A stretch of 11,020 nucleotides of DNA from Clostridiaceae bacterium. Its GTDB lineage: Bacteria; Bacillota; Clostridia; Oscillospirales; QAMX01. The first letter of the stretch is position 1; every line of letters begins with the position of its first letter. This document shows, piece after piece, positions 1-5,704 of this stretch. Position numbers and translations under genes: made by a program. The stretch is from contig JAEDGJ010000082.1 in NCBI GenBank assembly GCA_016297585.1, forward strand, positions 1 through 11,020, in the 5' to 3' direction. The notes below the pieces were generated by a model. That model made no database searches. It was not told where the DNA came from and worked only from the letters and a program-made list of their open reading frames with translations.

Positions 1-3000
1 GAAGTCAGGATTGACACCTTCCTTGGAGCCGTAGCTCGGGTCAACGCGAGCAAAGATGCCCTCACGGACCCAGAAGCCCTGGAGGTCAGCGTTGAGCTTG
101 TAGGTGACCTTGGTGCTGGCATTCGGGTAGACGTCCAGAGTTTCGGCGGTGTAAACATCCGCTTCCGCAGTGGTGCGGTCATAGGACACCCAGCTGTACG
201 GGGACTTGATGTCGTCAACGGACTTGACAGTCCAGACACCGTACTCGTAACGGAAGGTCACGGTGCACTCGGTCTTGACGCCAACCGGCAGCAGGAGCTC
301 GTTGGGCATCTGGACCGCGGAAACCTTAACAACACCCTGGCCGGCAATGCCGTCGATCGCGTAGGTCGCGACGCGGGTATTGACGTTGTAGTTCTCGAGG
401 GTGACATAGGTCTCGTCGACGAAGATCGCCGGATCGTCCTGCTTGTTGAACCAGACAGAAGCGATTTCGTTGGTGCCCGGGTTCAGGTCAGCGTAGACGG
501 TCAGCTTCGCAGCCTCATCCTTGTTCAGGAGGGTCAGGCCGAGGGAGGAGGTGTTCGCGAGGTAGTTGTAGGGCTTGATACCGGCGGTGAAGAGGCCTTC
601 GGTGAAGTAGGCATCAACGCCAGCAGCCAGGTGCAGGGTCTCGTCAGCAACCTTCAGGATGTTGCCATCCATGTACGGACGCTTGACGTAGAGGAAATAG
701 CCGTCCGCGCCGTCGGAAACGACGTAGGCGAGCTTGTAGGTGCCGATCTCAAGGTAATCGCCGCCAACCATGTAGGCGATACCGTCGGTATCCTTGGAGG
801 TCTCGCCGGCCGGGACGTCGAGGTAATCATACCAGTAATCGTCGCCGGTGGCCGCGATCTCGAAGCGGCGGCAGACACCGTCTTCGCTCATGTAGAGCTT
901 GTAGATGTCGCCGACGTTGAAGGTGACCATGGAGAAGTCAGCGTAGACCGTGATGGTCTCGGTGCCGCCGCTCCAGGGCTTCAGGATGGAGAATTCGTAC
1001 GCCTTCTTGGCCTTCGCATCCTCGGTGTCGGTGATGTCCTTGACGGAGGTGGTGCTCATGATGGTGCCCCACTTCATGTCGGAACGGAGAACCAGACCCG
1101 GCAGATAGTCGGTGTCGAAGCTCAGGGACGCAGCCTTGATGGTCGGAACGCCGTTCAGGCCGTCAGCGTAGATGAGCTGGGTGGACTCGTTGTTCATGAA
1201 CAGGAAGTCATACGCGCCAGCGGGCTGGAACTCGCCGTACCAGTAGGCACGAACCAGAGCGTGGTTGCGGATCCATTCAGCGTCATCGCCATTCTCGTCG
1301 ATGGAACGATCCCAAACGAAGACAACGCCGTTCTTCCAGTTGTACGGGGTGCGGATCTCGTCTTCCCAGTTACCGGTCTGGAAGTTGTAGCCGAGCTTGA
1401 CGGAGGTGGTGTACTTGTCGTTGACGTTCGCGTAGTCCGCGGTGTAGAGCGCGATCTGGTTGTTGCCGAGCTCTTCGTAACGGACGAGCTGACCGAACTG
1501 GAAGCCCATGGTGGACCAGAAGCCGCCGGTCACGGAGGAGTTGTAGAGCTGGTTGCCGTTGATGGTGGCAACATAGAAATCCTTGTACTCGTTGTCGTCG
1601 GTGTACAGACGGACGTGCGGCATGGACAGGGTCACGTCGCCCGGGTTGGAGTACACGAAGATCGCGTAGTTGGCCCAGTAGGAATCCTCGGTCACGAAGG
1701 CCGCGACGATGTAGGAGCCGTCAAAGACGAACTGCAGGGTCGTGCCGTAGAGAGCCGCGGAGCCGGTGCCCATCAGGTTCTCAAAGTACGCCTGGGTGGC
1801 GTCGTTGAGGGTGCCAACGAGGGAACCGAAGGTGTAGGACTTGCCGTTGATGGTGTAGACACCGCCAGCCTCGGTAACGGACAGGCCATCAACCGGATCC
1901 TTGCCATGGTTGGAGTTGATGGAGTAACCGGTGACATTGCCGACGTAGACTTCGAGCTTGTCGACATAGTTGAACTGCTTGTCGCCGTAGTAAGCAACAT
2001 AGTCGCCAACAGCGATGGTGTCATCGGTGATGTACGCCTTCGCGGAGCCAACGCCGGAGAGGGTCAGCTTGCCGTCTTCGGCAACAGCCAGAACCTTCGC
2101 AACGGTGTAGGTCCACAGGGCAACGTAATCGACGATGCCGTCGTTGTCGTTATCGACATAGTAGTACGGAGCAGAGGACTTCGCATACTTCGCGATGTGC
2201 GCAACAGCGTCAGCATAGCTGGCAGCCTTGCCATCGATGAAGATGTTGTTCTGGACGGAGTCCTTGGTGACGTTCACGTTCGCGATCTGGGCAGAATCGA
2301 GCATAGCGCCGATCTTGCCGGTCAGATCCGCAGCGTCCTTGTCATTAACGCCGCCGGTGAGGCCGCCGTCAGACAGGATGCCCTTCTTGTAGACATAGTC
2401 CAGGACATCGCCGGTGGCGATCTCTTCGATAACGCCGTAGATCTTGCGAACTTCGTTGGTGTTCGTCGGATTCTGGGCGCCGGTGGTCAGGATGCGGTAC
2501 GCACGGCCGAGGTCGGCGTAGTCAGAAGCCAGGGCAACATGGACAATGCGCGGGACATAGTAACCGCCGGTCGTCGCAGCGCCGGTGAAGTCACGGTACG
2601 CAAAGATGGTCTGGCCCTTGACAACCTGATTCTGGTAGTCAATGTAGTAAACGGGCTTGATGGTCGTGGTCTGATCGGTGATCGCAGCGTTGGTCCAGTT
2701 GGCGCCGAGGTAACCATACTCGTTGCCGACGACGATGCCGCGGATGTCCATCAGGTCATAGACCTTCTCGCCGAGGGTCTTGCCGGTGGAGACGGCGGAA
2801 GAACCGACGTACTCAACGGTCTCGGTGTAGATGGCATTGCGAACGAGGATCGCGGTCGCTTCACGATCGAAAGCGGCGTAGATGTTCTCGGTTTCGAGGT
2901 TCTTCAGCAGGCCGATGCGGTTCGCGAGCTTCGCGGTGTTGGTCTGCCAGGCAGAGCCTTCGAGGCCTTCAACCTTGGGATCATAGCCCAGGCCGACGAG

Positions 3001-3432
3001 GACCATCTTGATGGCCTCAAAGCCGGTGACGTTGTTCTTCGGCAGCATATAGCCGTCGCCGTAACCAACCATCAGCTCGTTCAGGTAGCAGTAGTTGATG
3101 TACGGGATGCACCAAGCATCAAACGTGTCGTTGAAGGGCAGGGTGGAAACGGAATAGAAGGTGGTGACATCCGTATTCGCGAGCGCGACGGACATCATCT
3201 TCGCGAACTCGGCACGGGTGACGAGACTCGCGGGCTGGAAGGAACCGTCCGTATAACCATTGACGATACCCAGAGCGGACAGAACGTTGACGGCTTCGGA
3301 GCCGGCAGCGGACAGTTCAGCCGCGTCAGAGTAGTTCGTGGTTTCGGGGACGGTCGCGATGGCGCCGGCGAACATGGTCAGCACGAAGGCCAGGCTCAGA
3401 ACCAGCGCGAGAACCTTGGAGAGGTTTCTCAT
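1..3432 (-). CDS. SLH-domain S-layer-type secreted protein (3' end missing)
   Basis: At least 1144 codons are open on the minus strand from ATG at 3432 to the window edge, with no stop reached. A perfect Shine-Dalgarno sequence (TAAGGAGGA, 3442-3450) sits nine bases upstream and supports the start. Residues 1-26 form a Sec signal peptide (MRNLSK, hydrophobic stretch, AIA). Two clear SLH domains follow at about 32-86 (GIVNGYTDGSFQP, then VTRAEFAKMM) and 97-150 (MVGYGDGYMLPKN). A weaker third lies at about 162-205 (FDREATAILVRNA). SLH triplets bind pyruvylated secondary cell-wall polymers, so the protein is probably anchored on the cell surface. The remaining 900 or more residues are Tyr-, Thr-, Asp- and Gly-rich, look beta-rich, and match no domain I can name. 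D427-x-D429-x-D431-G-x-x-D435 resembles a calcium-binding loop. GCT, GTT, GGT and CGT codons are more common than in the neighbouring genes, which fits very high expression. S-layer or another major surface protein is the inference; an SLH-anchored adhesin or enzyme is possible because the C-terminus is not seen. Confidence 0.93.
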   Translation of the reverse strand, partial: MRNLSKVLALVLSLAFVLTMFAGAIATVPETTNYSDAAELSAAGSEAVNVLSALGIVNGYTDGSFQPASLVTRAEFAKMMSVALANTDVTTFYSVSTLPFNDTFDAWCIPYINYCYLNELMVGYGDGYMLPKNNVTGFEAIKMVLVGLGYDPKVEGLEGSAWQTNTAKLANRIGLLKNLETENIYAAFDREATAILVRNAIYTETVEYVGSSAVSTGKTLGEKVYDLMDIRGIVVGNEYGYLGANWTNAAITDQTTTIKPVYYIDYQNQVVKGQTIFAYRDFTGAATTGGYYVPRIVHVALASDYADLGRAYRILTTGAQNPTNTNEVRKIYGVIEEIATGDVLDYVYKKGILSDGGLTGGVNDKDAADLTGKIGAMLDSAQIANVNVTKDSVQNNIFIDGKAASYADAVAHIAKYAKSSAPYYYVDNDNDGIVDYVALWTYTVAKVLAVAEDGKLTLSGVGSAKAYITDDTIAVGDYVAYYGDKQFNYVDKLEVYVGNVTGYSINSNHGKDPVDGLSVTEAGGVYTINGKSYTFGSLVGTLNDATQAYFENLMGTGSAALYGTTLQFVFDGSYIVAAFVTEDSYWANYAIFVYSNPGDVTLSMPHVRLYTDDNEYKDFYVATINGNQLYNSSVTGGFWSTMGFQFGQLVRYEELGNNQIALYTADYANVNDKYTTSVKLGYNFQTGNWEDEIRTPYNWKNGVVFVWDRSIDENGDDAEWIRNHALVRAYWYGEFQPAGAYDFLFMNNESTQLIYADGLNGVPTIKAASLSFDTDYLPGLVLRSDMKWGTIMSTTSVKDITDTEDAKAKKAYEFSILKPWSGGTETITVYADFSMVTFNVGDIYKLYMSEDGVCRRFEIAATGDDYWYDYLDVPAGETSKDTDGIAYMVGGDYLEIGTYKLAYVVSDGADGYFLYVKRPYMDGNILKVADETLHLAAGVDAYFTEGLFTAGIKPYNYLANTSSLGLTLLNKDEAAKLTVYADLNPGTNEIASVWFNKQDDPAIFVDETYVTLENYNVNTRVATYAIDGIAGQGVVKVSAVQMPNELLLPVGVKTECTVTFRYEYGVWTVKSVDDIKSPYSWVSYDRTTAEADVYTAETLDVYPNASTKVTYKLNADLQGFWVREGIFARVDPSYGSKEGVNPDF

Positions 3433-3441
3433 GGACTTGTG

Positions 3442-3450
3442 TCCTCCTTA
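3442..3450 (-). promoter_or_regulatory. Ribosome binding site of the S-layer gene
   Basis: On the minus strand this reads TAAGGAGGA, nine bases before the ATG at 3432. It is almost fully complementary to the 16S rRNA tail and fixes the start codon. Its strength fits a highly translated surface protein. Confidence 0.9.
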
Positions 3451-3515
3451 AAAATTTTTTGCCGCAGACGGACCGTCAGGGGATAACTCCCCCTCCGGGC
3501 ATCTTAAGCACATAC

Positions 3516-3544
3516 ACTATACCCGATTTTTCCTTCCGCGTCAA
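3516..3544 (-). promoter_or_regulatory. Sigma-A-type promoter of the S-layer gene
   Basis: On the minus strand a -35 box TTGACG (3539-3544) and a -10 box TATAGT (3516-3521) are separated by exactly 17 bases. Transcription would start near 3509, which gives a leader of about 75 bases before the ATG. That leader holds a short inverted repeat, GACGG-A-CCGTC (3467-3477), too tight to be a convincing hairpin. The promoter lies immediately downstream of terminator structures, so the S-layer gene is probably its own transcription unit. Confidence 0.85.
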
Positions 3545-3573
3545 GAGGTTTTCCGAAGGTGTAACATAACTGT

Positions 3574-3609
3574 AAAATAACGCCGCCTCCCGTAACGAAG
3601 GCAGGCGCC
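3574..3609 (-). terminator. Probable intrinsic terminator, imperfect hairpin
   Basis: On the minus strand CGCC-T-GCCT (arm within 3601-3608) can pair with AGGCGGCG (3581-3588) around a GTTA-type loop, with one bulged T. It is followed by TTATTTT (3574-3580). It lies between the cyclophilin gene and the S-layer promoter and would act as a second, back-up terminator on that strand. The bulge and interrupted T tract make it less certain than the other terminators here. Confidence 0.5.
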
Positions 3610-3629
3610 ATCCATAGGATGCGGGCGCC
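3604..3629. repeat. Imperfect inverted repeat with GGCGCC ends
   Basis: CATCC (3609-3613) and GGATG (3617-3621) flank a three-base loop. Outer GGCGC (3604-3608) and GCGCC (3625-3629) extend the stem with a three-base bulge. It has no adjacent T tract of its own and shares bases with the hairpin at 3574-3609, so the two are alternative folds. Its role is unknown. Confidence 0.45.
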
Positions 3630-3644
3630 ATGAAAGAATGCGGA

Positions 3645-3663
3645 ACGTTATCAAAAATAACGT
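3645..3663. repeat. Perfect 7-bp inverted repeat, 5-base loop
   Basis: ACGTTAT (3645-3651) and ATAACGT (3657-3663) flank CAAAA. On the minus strand the loop is TTTTG, so this fold takes up the T-rich tail of the hairpin at 3666-3698. It may be an alternative structure or a protein-binding palindrome; nothing else identifies it. Confidence 0.5.
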
Positions 3664-3698
3664 AAGGCGCCCCGGAATAGCCCGGAGCGCCCGTTTTT
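3653..3698 (-). terminator. Intrinsic terminator of the cyclophilin gene
   Basis: GGCGC and GCGCC outer arms plus CCGG and CCGG inner arms, separated by one mismatch, form a strong hairpin within 3666-3691 around a six-base loop. On the minus strand it is followed by TTACGTTATTTTT, which gives a T-rich tail a few bases away. On the plus strand CCGTTTTTG follows directly, so the hairpin could also stop transcription entering from the left. It is the most likely end of the cyclophilin mRNA. Confidence 0.6.
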
Positions 3699-3720
3699 GC
3701 GTTCGTATTCGCCTGTTTTT

Positions 3721-3752
3721 CCCCTGTAAGGGGCTCGCCCCGGTAACCGGGG
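3721..3752. repeat. Two adjacent short hairpins after the cyclophilin stop
   Basis: CCCC-TGTAA-GGGG (3721-3733) and CCCCGG-TAA-CCGGGG (3738-3752) are perfect inverted repeats four bases apart, just after the cyclophilin stop codon. Neither has a T tract on the minus strand; the first is followed there by AAAAA. They could protect the 3' end of the mRNA or help the terminator further on. This is inference from position only. Confidence 0.55.
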
Positions 3753-3771
3753 CTGTTTGCGGGGGATTTCG

Positions 3772-4401
3772 TCAGTTTCCGAGGATGCGGATCGTTTCGA
3801 TGACGATCGGCTCGACGGGGGTCTGCCCGTCTTCCTTGACCTCGACGTTCGAGAGGCTCTCGATATAGCCCATGCCGGACGTGATCGTCGCGAACGCGGC
3901 GTAGGACTTGTCATAGCTGTAGTAGGTCTTGCACATGATAAAGAACTGCGCGTCGGCGGAGTTCATATCGTCGGACCAGCGCGCCATGGACATGGTGCCG
4001 CGCACATGCTGCAGCCGGTTGTTCCAGCCGTTTTCGGAGAACTCGCCGCGGATGGAGTAATCCATGCGGTAGGTGCCGTCGCCGTTCTTGTCGCCGCCCT
4101 GGATCAGGGTGCCGGCCACGACGCGGTGGATCGTCAGGCCGTCGTAGTAGCCCTCGGAGCAGAGCTTGATAAAGTTGCCGCAGGTGATCGGCGCGTTGTA
4201 GTAGTCCATCTCGCCCTCGACGACGTTTCCGTCGGCAAAGACCATCTCAAAGCGGATGGGACGGTTTAAGTCATAGCCCGTCAGATACTCCTGAAAATAC
4301 GCGGCATCGCTGATGACACGGTTATTCTTCGAGCATCCCGCGCATACCAGCAGCATGACCGCCAGCACGATCGGCAGGACGCGGCGCGATAGCTTCCCCA
4401 T
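3772..4401 (-). CDS. Lipoprotein cyclophilin-type peptidyl-prolyl isomerase
   Basis: This is a 209-residue protein. It begins with a lipoprotein signal: MGKLSRR, a hydrophobic stretch, then CAGC with Cys23 as the likely lipidated residue. The -3 position is Cys rather than the usual Leu or Val. The cyclophilin domain spans about 48-205. It contains NFIKLCSEGYYDGLTIHRVV with the catalytic-type Arg93, then LIQGGD (99-104), MSMAR (137-141) and AQFFIM (151-156), the conserved line-up of cyclophilin A homologues. Such enzymes speed cis-trans isomerisation of Xaa-Pro bonds; a lipid-anchored copy would act outside the membrane on exported proteins. The ATG at 4401 is preferred over an upstream start at 4461: AGGAG lies 11 bases before it, the signal peptide begins there, and a promoter overlaps the longer version. 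It lies between acpP and the S-layer gene and probably forms its own unit. Help in folding the abundant neighbouring surface protein is speculation. Confidence 0.93.
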   Translation of the reverse strand: MGKLSRRVLPIVLAVMLLVCAGCSKNNRVISDAAYFQEYLTGYDLNRPIRFEMVFADGNVVEGEMDYYNAPITCGNFIKLCSEGYYDGLTIHRVVAGTLIQGGDKNGDGTYRMDYSIRGEFSENGWNNRLQHVRGTMSMARWSDDMNSADAQFFIMCKTYYSYDKSYAAFATITSGMGYIESLSNVEVKEDGQTPVEPIVIETIRILGN

Positions 4402-4431
4402 CTTTGTCCATACTCCTATCCGTTTTTCTCT

Positions 4432-4461
4432 ATGATACCACAGACAAAAAGGGCGATTCAA
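4432..4461 (-). promoter_or_regulatory. Probable promoter of the cyclophilin gene
   Basis: On the minus strand TTGAAT (4456-4461) and TATCAT (4432-4437) are 18 bases apart. The -10 is preceded by TGG, an extended -10 (TGn). Transcription would start near 4425, about 25 bases before the ATG, and close before the AGGAG site. This suggests the gene is not merely read through from acpP. Confidence 0.55.
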
Positions 4462-4491
4462 CCAACAAATTGTAAACGACTCGCGTTTTGC

Positions 4492-4719
4492 TCAGGTATT
4501 GTTCTCGATAAACGACACCACGTCGCCGACGGTGTGGAAATCCTGCGCCTGATCGTCGTCGATCGTCAGGCCGAACTCGTCCTCAAGCGACATGAGAAGC
4601 GTCACAACGTCGAGAGAATCGGCACCCAGATCCTCGAAAATATCGGAGGAGGCGGAAATCTTGTCCTCGTCGATGCCGAGCTGATAGGAAAGCATCTGGC
4701 AAACCTTGTCGTAAATCAT
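4492..4719 (-). CDS. acpP: Acyl carrier protein
   Basis: This 75-residue acidic protein is a full-length acyl carrier protein of fatty acid synthesis type II. The hallmark LGADSLD is present with Ser35, the residue that receives 4'-phosphopantetheine from holo-ACP synthase. The second part, EDEFGLTIDDDQAQDFHTV, matches the recognition helix and helix III region of the family. It carries growing acyl chains in the cytoplasm between the Fab enzymes. The ATG at 4719 is preferred to the adjacent in-frame TTG at 4722; an AAGGGG site lies about ten bases upstream. No fab genes flank it here, so it is a stand-alone acpP with its own promoter. An ACP for another pathway cannot be excluded, but the sequence is typical of AcpP. 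Confidence 0.95.
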   Translation of the reverse strand: MIYDKVCQMLSYQLGIDEDKISASSDIFEDLGADSLDVVTLLMSLEDEFGLTIDDDQAQDFHTVGDVVSFIENNT

Positions 4720-4748
4720 CAAAAACTAGCCCCTTTTTTTCTCCCCGG

Positions 4749-4763
4749 CACGCATGCCGTGCG
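4749..4763. repeat. Inverted repeat in the acpP leader
   Basis: GCACG and CGTGC arms flank CATGC inside the 5' leader of acpP, about 30 bases before its ATG. An alternative pairing, CGGCA-CGCA-TGCCG, overlaps it. It could be a small leader hairpin or an operator; I recognise no specific regulator motif. Confidence 0.35.
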
Positions 4764-4823
4764 CCCGGTCGTCTTTTCTCCGCCGCAGCCGCAAAAACCG
4801 CGCAGACTGCCGCGTCAAGGGTT

Positions 4824-4852
4824 ATCATACATGATTTACCCTGTTTTGTCAA
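4824..4852 (-). promoter_or_regulatory. Consensus sigma-A promoter of acpP
   Basis: On the minus strand TTGACA (4847-4852) and TATGAT (4824-4829) are separated by exactly 17 bases, one mismatch from full consensus. Transcription would begin near 4817 and give a leader of about 97 bases. The strength fits a gene needed at high level. The promoter is divergent from that of lexA, with the -35 boxes about 46 bases apart. Confidence 0.88.
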
Positions 4853-4887
4853 CACTGAAACGGGGGAAAAAATCACAAAAATCTTGA

Positions 4888-4901
4888 CAAACAAACGTTT
4901 G
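4888..4901 (+). promoter_or_regulatory. LexA (SOS) box in the lexA promoter
   Basis: CAAACAAACGTTTG fits the Bacillus/Clostridium LexA (DinR) box pattern, AAC-N4-GTT inside CGAACRNRYGTTYC, with only the second and last positions different. It overlaps the -35 element of lexA (4899-4904), so LexA bound here would block its own promoter. Self-repression is the known rule for lexA genes. The site ends about 35 bases from the acpP -35 box, so an effect on acpP is less likely. Confidence 0.75.
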
Positions 4902-4927
4902 CAATTTACACGCTTTTGTGCTATACT
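4899..4927 (+). promoter_or_regulatory. Promoter of lexA
   Basis: The -35 TTGCAA (4899-4904) and the -10 TATACT (4922-4927) are 17 bases apart. TGC directly before the -10 makes it an extended -10. Transcription would start near 4934, about 30 bases before the lexA ATG. A better-looking TTGACA at 4884-4889 is 32 bases from the -10, too far to pair with it. Confidence 0.75.
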
Positions 4928-4964
4928 GTTCCTACCAAACGATTACACGAAGGAGTCATCACTC

Positions 4965-5570
4965 ATGAGCGAGGTTCGTCTGACGAAAAAGCAGCGGGAA
5001 ATTTATGATTTCATCATGAAAAGCACCCGCGAGCAGGGCTATCCGCCCTCCGTTCGCGAGATCGGCGAGGCGGTCGGCCTGCGTTCCCCCTCCACCGTCC
5101 ACGCCCATCTCAAATCCCTTGACGCGCTCGGCCTGATCGACCGCGAATCCCGCAAGACCCGCGCCATCCGCATCCCCGGCGCCTCTCCGGAGGAAAGCTC
5201 CGTGCGCAGCATCCCCATCATCGGCCGCGTCGCCGCCGGACAGCCCGTGCTCGCCTATTCCGAGATCGAGGGCGAGATCCCGTTCGACGTCGGCCGTTCC
5301 GCGGGCGAATTTTTCGCGCTGCGCGTCCGCGGCGACTCCATGATCGACGCCGGCATCCTCGACGGCGACCTCGTCGTCGTGCGCCGTCAGGAGGACGCCG
5401 TCCACGGCGAGATCGTCGTCGCCGCCATCGACGGGGAAGTGACCGTCAAGCGCTTCTACCGCCAGCGCGGGGAGATCTGGCTCATGCCCGAAAATCCCGC
5501 CTACCATCCGATCAGCGCCGTCGGCGCGAGCATCGTCGGCCGCGTCGTCGGCCTTACGCGCCGCTATTGA
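4965..5570 (+). CDS. lexA: LexA SOS transcriptional repressor
   Basis: This 201-residue protein is a complete LexA. Residues 1-70 form the winged helix-turn-helix DNA-binding domain (LTKKQREIYDFI, PPSVREIGEAVGLRSPSTVH). Residues 80-201 form the S24 peptidase-like domain. The self-cleavage site is Ala91-Gly92 in RVAAGQPV. The catalytic pair is Ser125 (GDSM) and Lys162 (EVTVKRF). LexA represses DNA-damage genes as a dimer; RecA filaments trigger its self-cleavage and so induce the SOS response. The ATG at 4965 has AAGGAG nine bases upstream and lies behind a promoter with a LexA box, so autoregulation is expected. All key residues are present. It is divergent from acpP and is followed by pncB after 134 bases. 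Confidence 0.97.
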   Translation: MSEVRLTKKQREIYDFIMKSTREQGYPPSVREIGEAVGLRSPSTVHAHLKSLDALGLIDRESRKTRAIRIPGASPEESSVRSIPIIGRVAAGQPVLAYSEIEGEIPFDVGRSAGEFFALRVRGDSMIDAGILDGDLVVVRRQEDAVHGEIVVAAIDGEVTVKRFYRQRGEIWLMPENPAYHPISAVGASIVGRVVGLTRRY

Positions 5571-5600
5571 GCCGCGTTATCCGCTATAGAACCGCGTTAT
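5561..5600 (+). repeat. 20-bp tandem direct repeat across the lexA stop
   Basis: Positions 5561-5580 and 5581-5600 are head-to-tail copies of CCGCTATNGANCCGCGTTAT, differing at two of twenty bases. The first copy contains the last lexA codons and its TGA stop; the second is non-coding. It looks like a small slippage or recombination duplication that has since drifted. No third copy follows. Confidence 0.85.
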
Positions 5601-5611
5601 CCCAATAATGC

Positions 5612-5646
5612 GCGCAGCGATCCCGTAAAATTGCGCTTTTCTTTTC
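5612..5646 (+). terminator. Weak candidate terminator of lexA
   Basis: GCGCA (5612-5616) can pair with TGCGC (5632-5636) across a 15-base loop, followed by TTTTCTTTTC. The short stem and long loop make it a poor terminator, and it overlaps the upstream part of the pncB promoter. It is listed because no better lexA terminator is visible before pncB. Confidence 0.3.
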
Positions 5647-5656
5647 CCCTCCCGCG

Positions 5657-5665
5657 TGTTATAAT
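5657..5665 (+). promoter_or_regulatory. Extended -10 promoter of pncB
   Basis: TGT-TATAAT is a perfect -10 hexamer with the extended TGn motif. No good -35 lies at the right distance: TTTTCT is at 17 bases and TTGCGC at 23. Extended -10 promoters often manage without a good -35. The likely start near 5672 leaves a leader of about 33 bases. I see no recognisable operator for a nicotinate-responsive regulator. Confidence 0.7.
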
Positions 5666-5704
5666 ACCCCCAAACATCATATATATTGGAGCTGACGCAT
5701 TCCT

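Noticed and set aside
631..3486. 951-residue plus-strand reading frame, Val/Gly/Asp-rich
   Set aside because: It is the codon-for-codon antisense of the SLH gene, has no domain or ribosome site, and arises from the lack of TTA, CTA and TCA codons in the sense gene.
3757..4269. 170-residue plus-strand frame
   Set aside because: It is antisense to the cyclophilin gene, which has clear catalytic motifs; the frame itself has no recognisable domain.
4402..4461. 20-residue N-terminal extension of the cyclophilin
   Set aside because: It would precede the lipoprotein signal with unrelated residues and covers the probable promoter; AGGAG supports the start at 4401.
4474..4489. AAACG/CGTTT hairpin downstream of acpP as a terminator
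   Set aside because: The stem has only five weak pairs and the following sequence is ACAATTTGTT without a real T run; acpP may read through into the cyclophilin gene.
4884..4889. TTGACA as the -35 of lexA
   Set aside because: It is 32 bases from the TATACT box, and the hexamer at the correct 17 bases downstream of it (TACACG) is a poor -10.
4959..5507. 182-residue minus-strand frame inside lexA
   Set aside because: It is a shadow frame of the GC-rich lexA gene and lacks family features.
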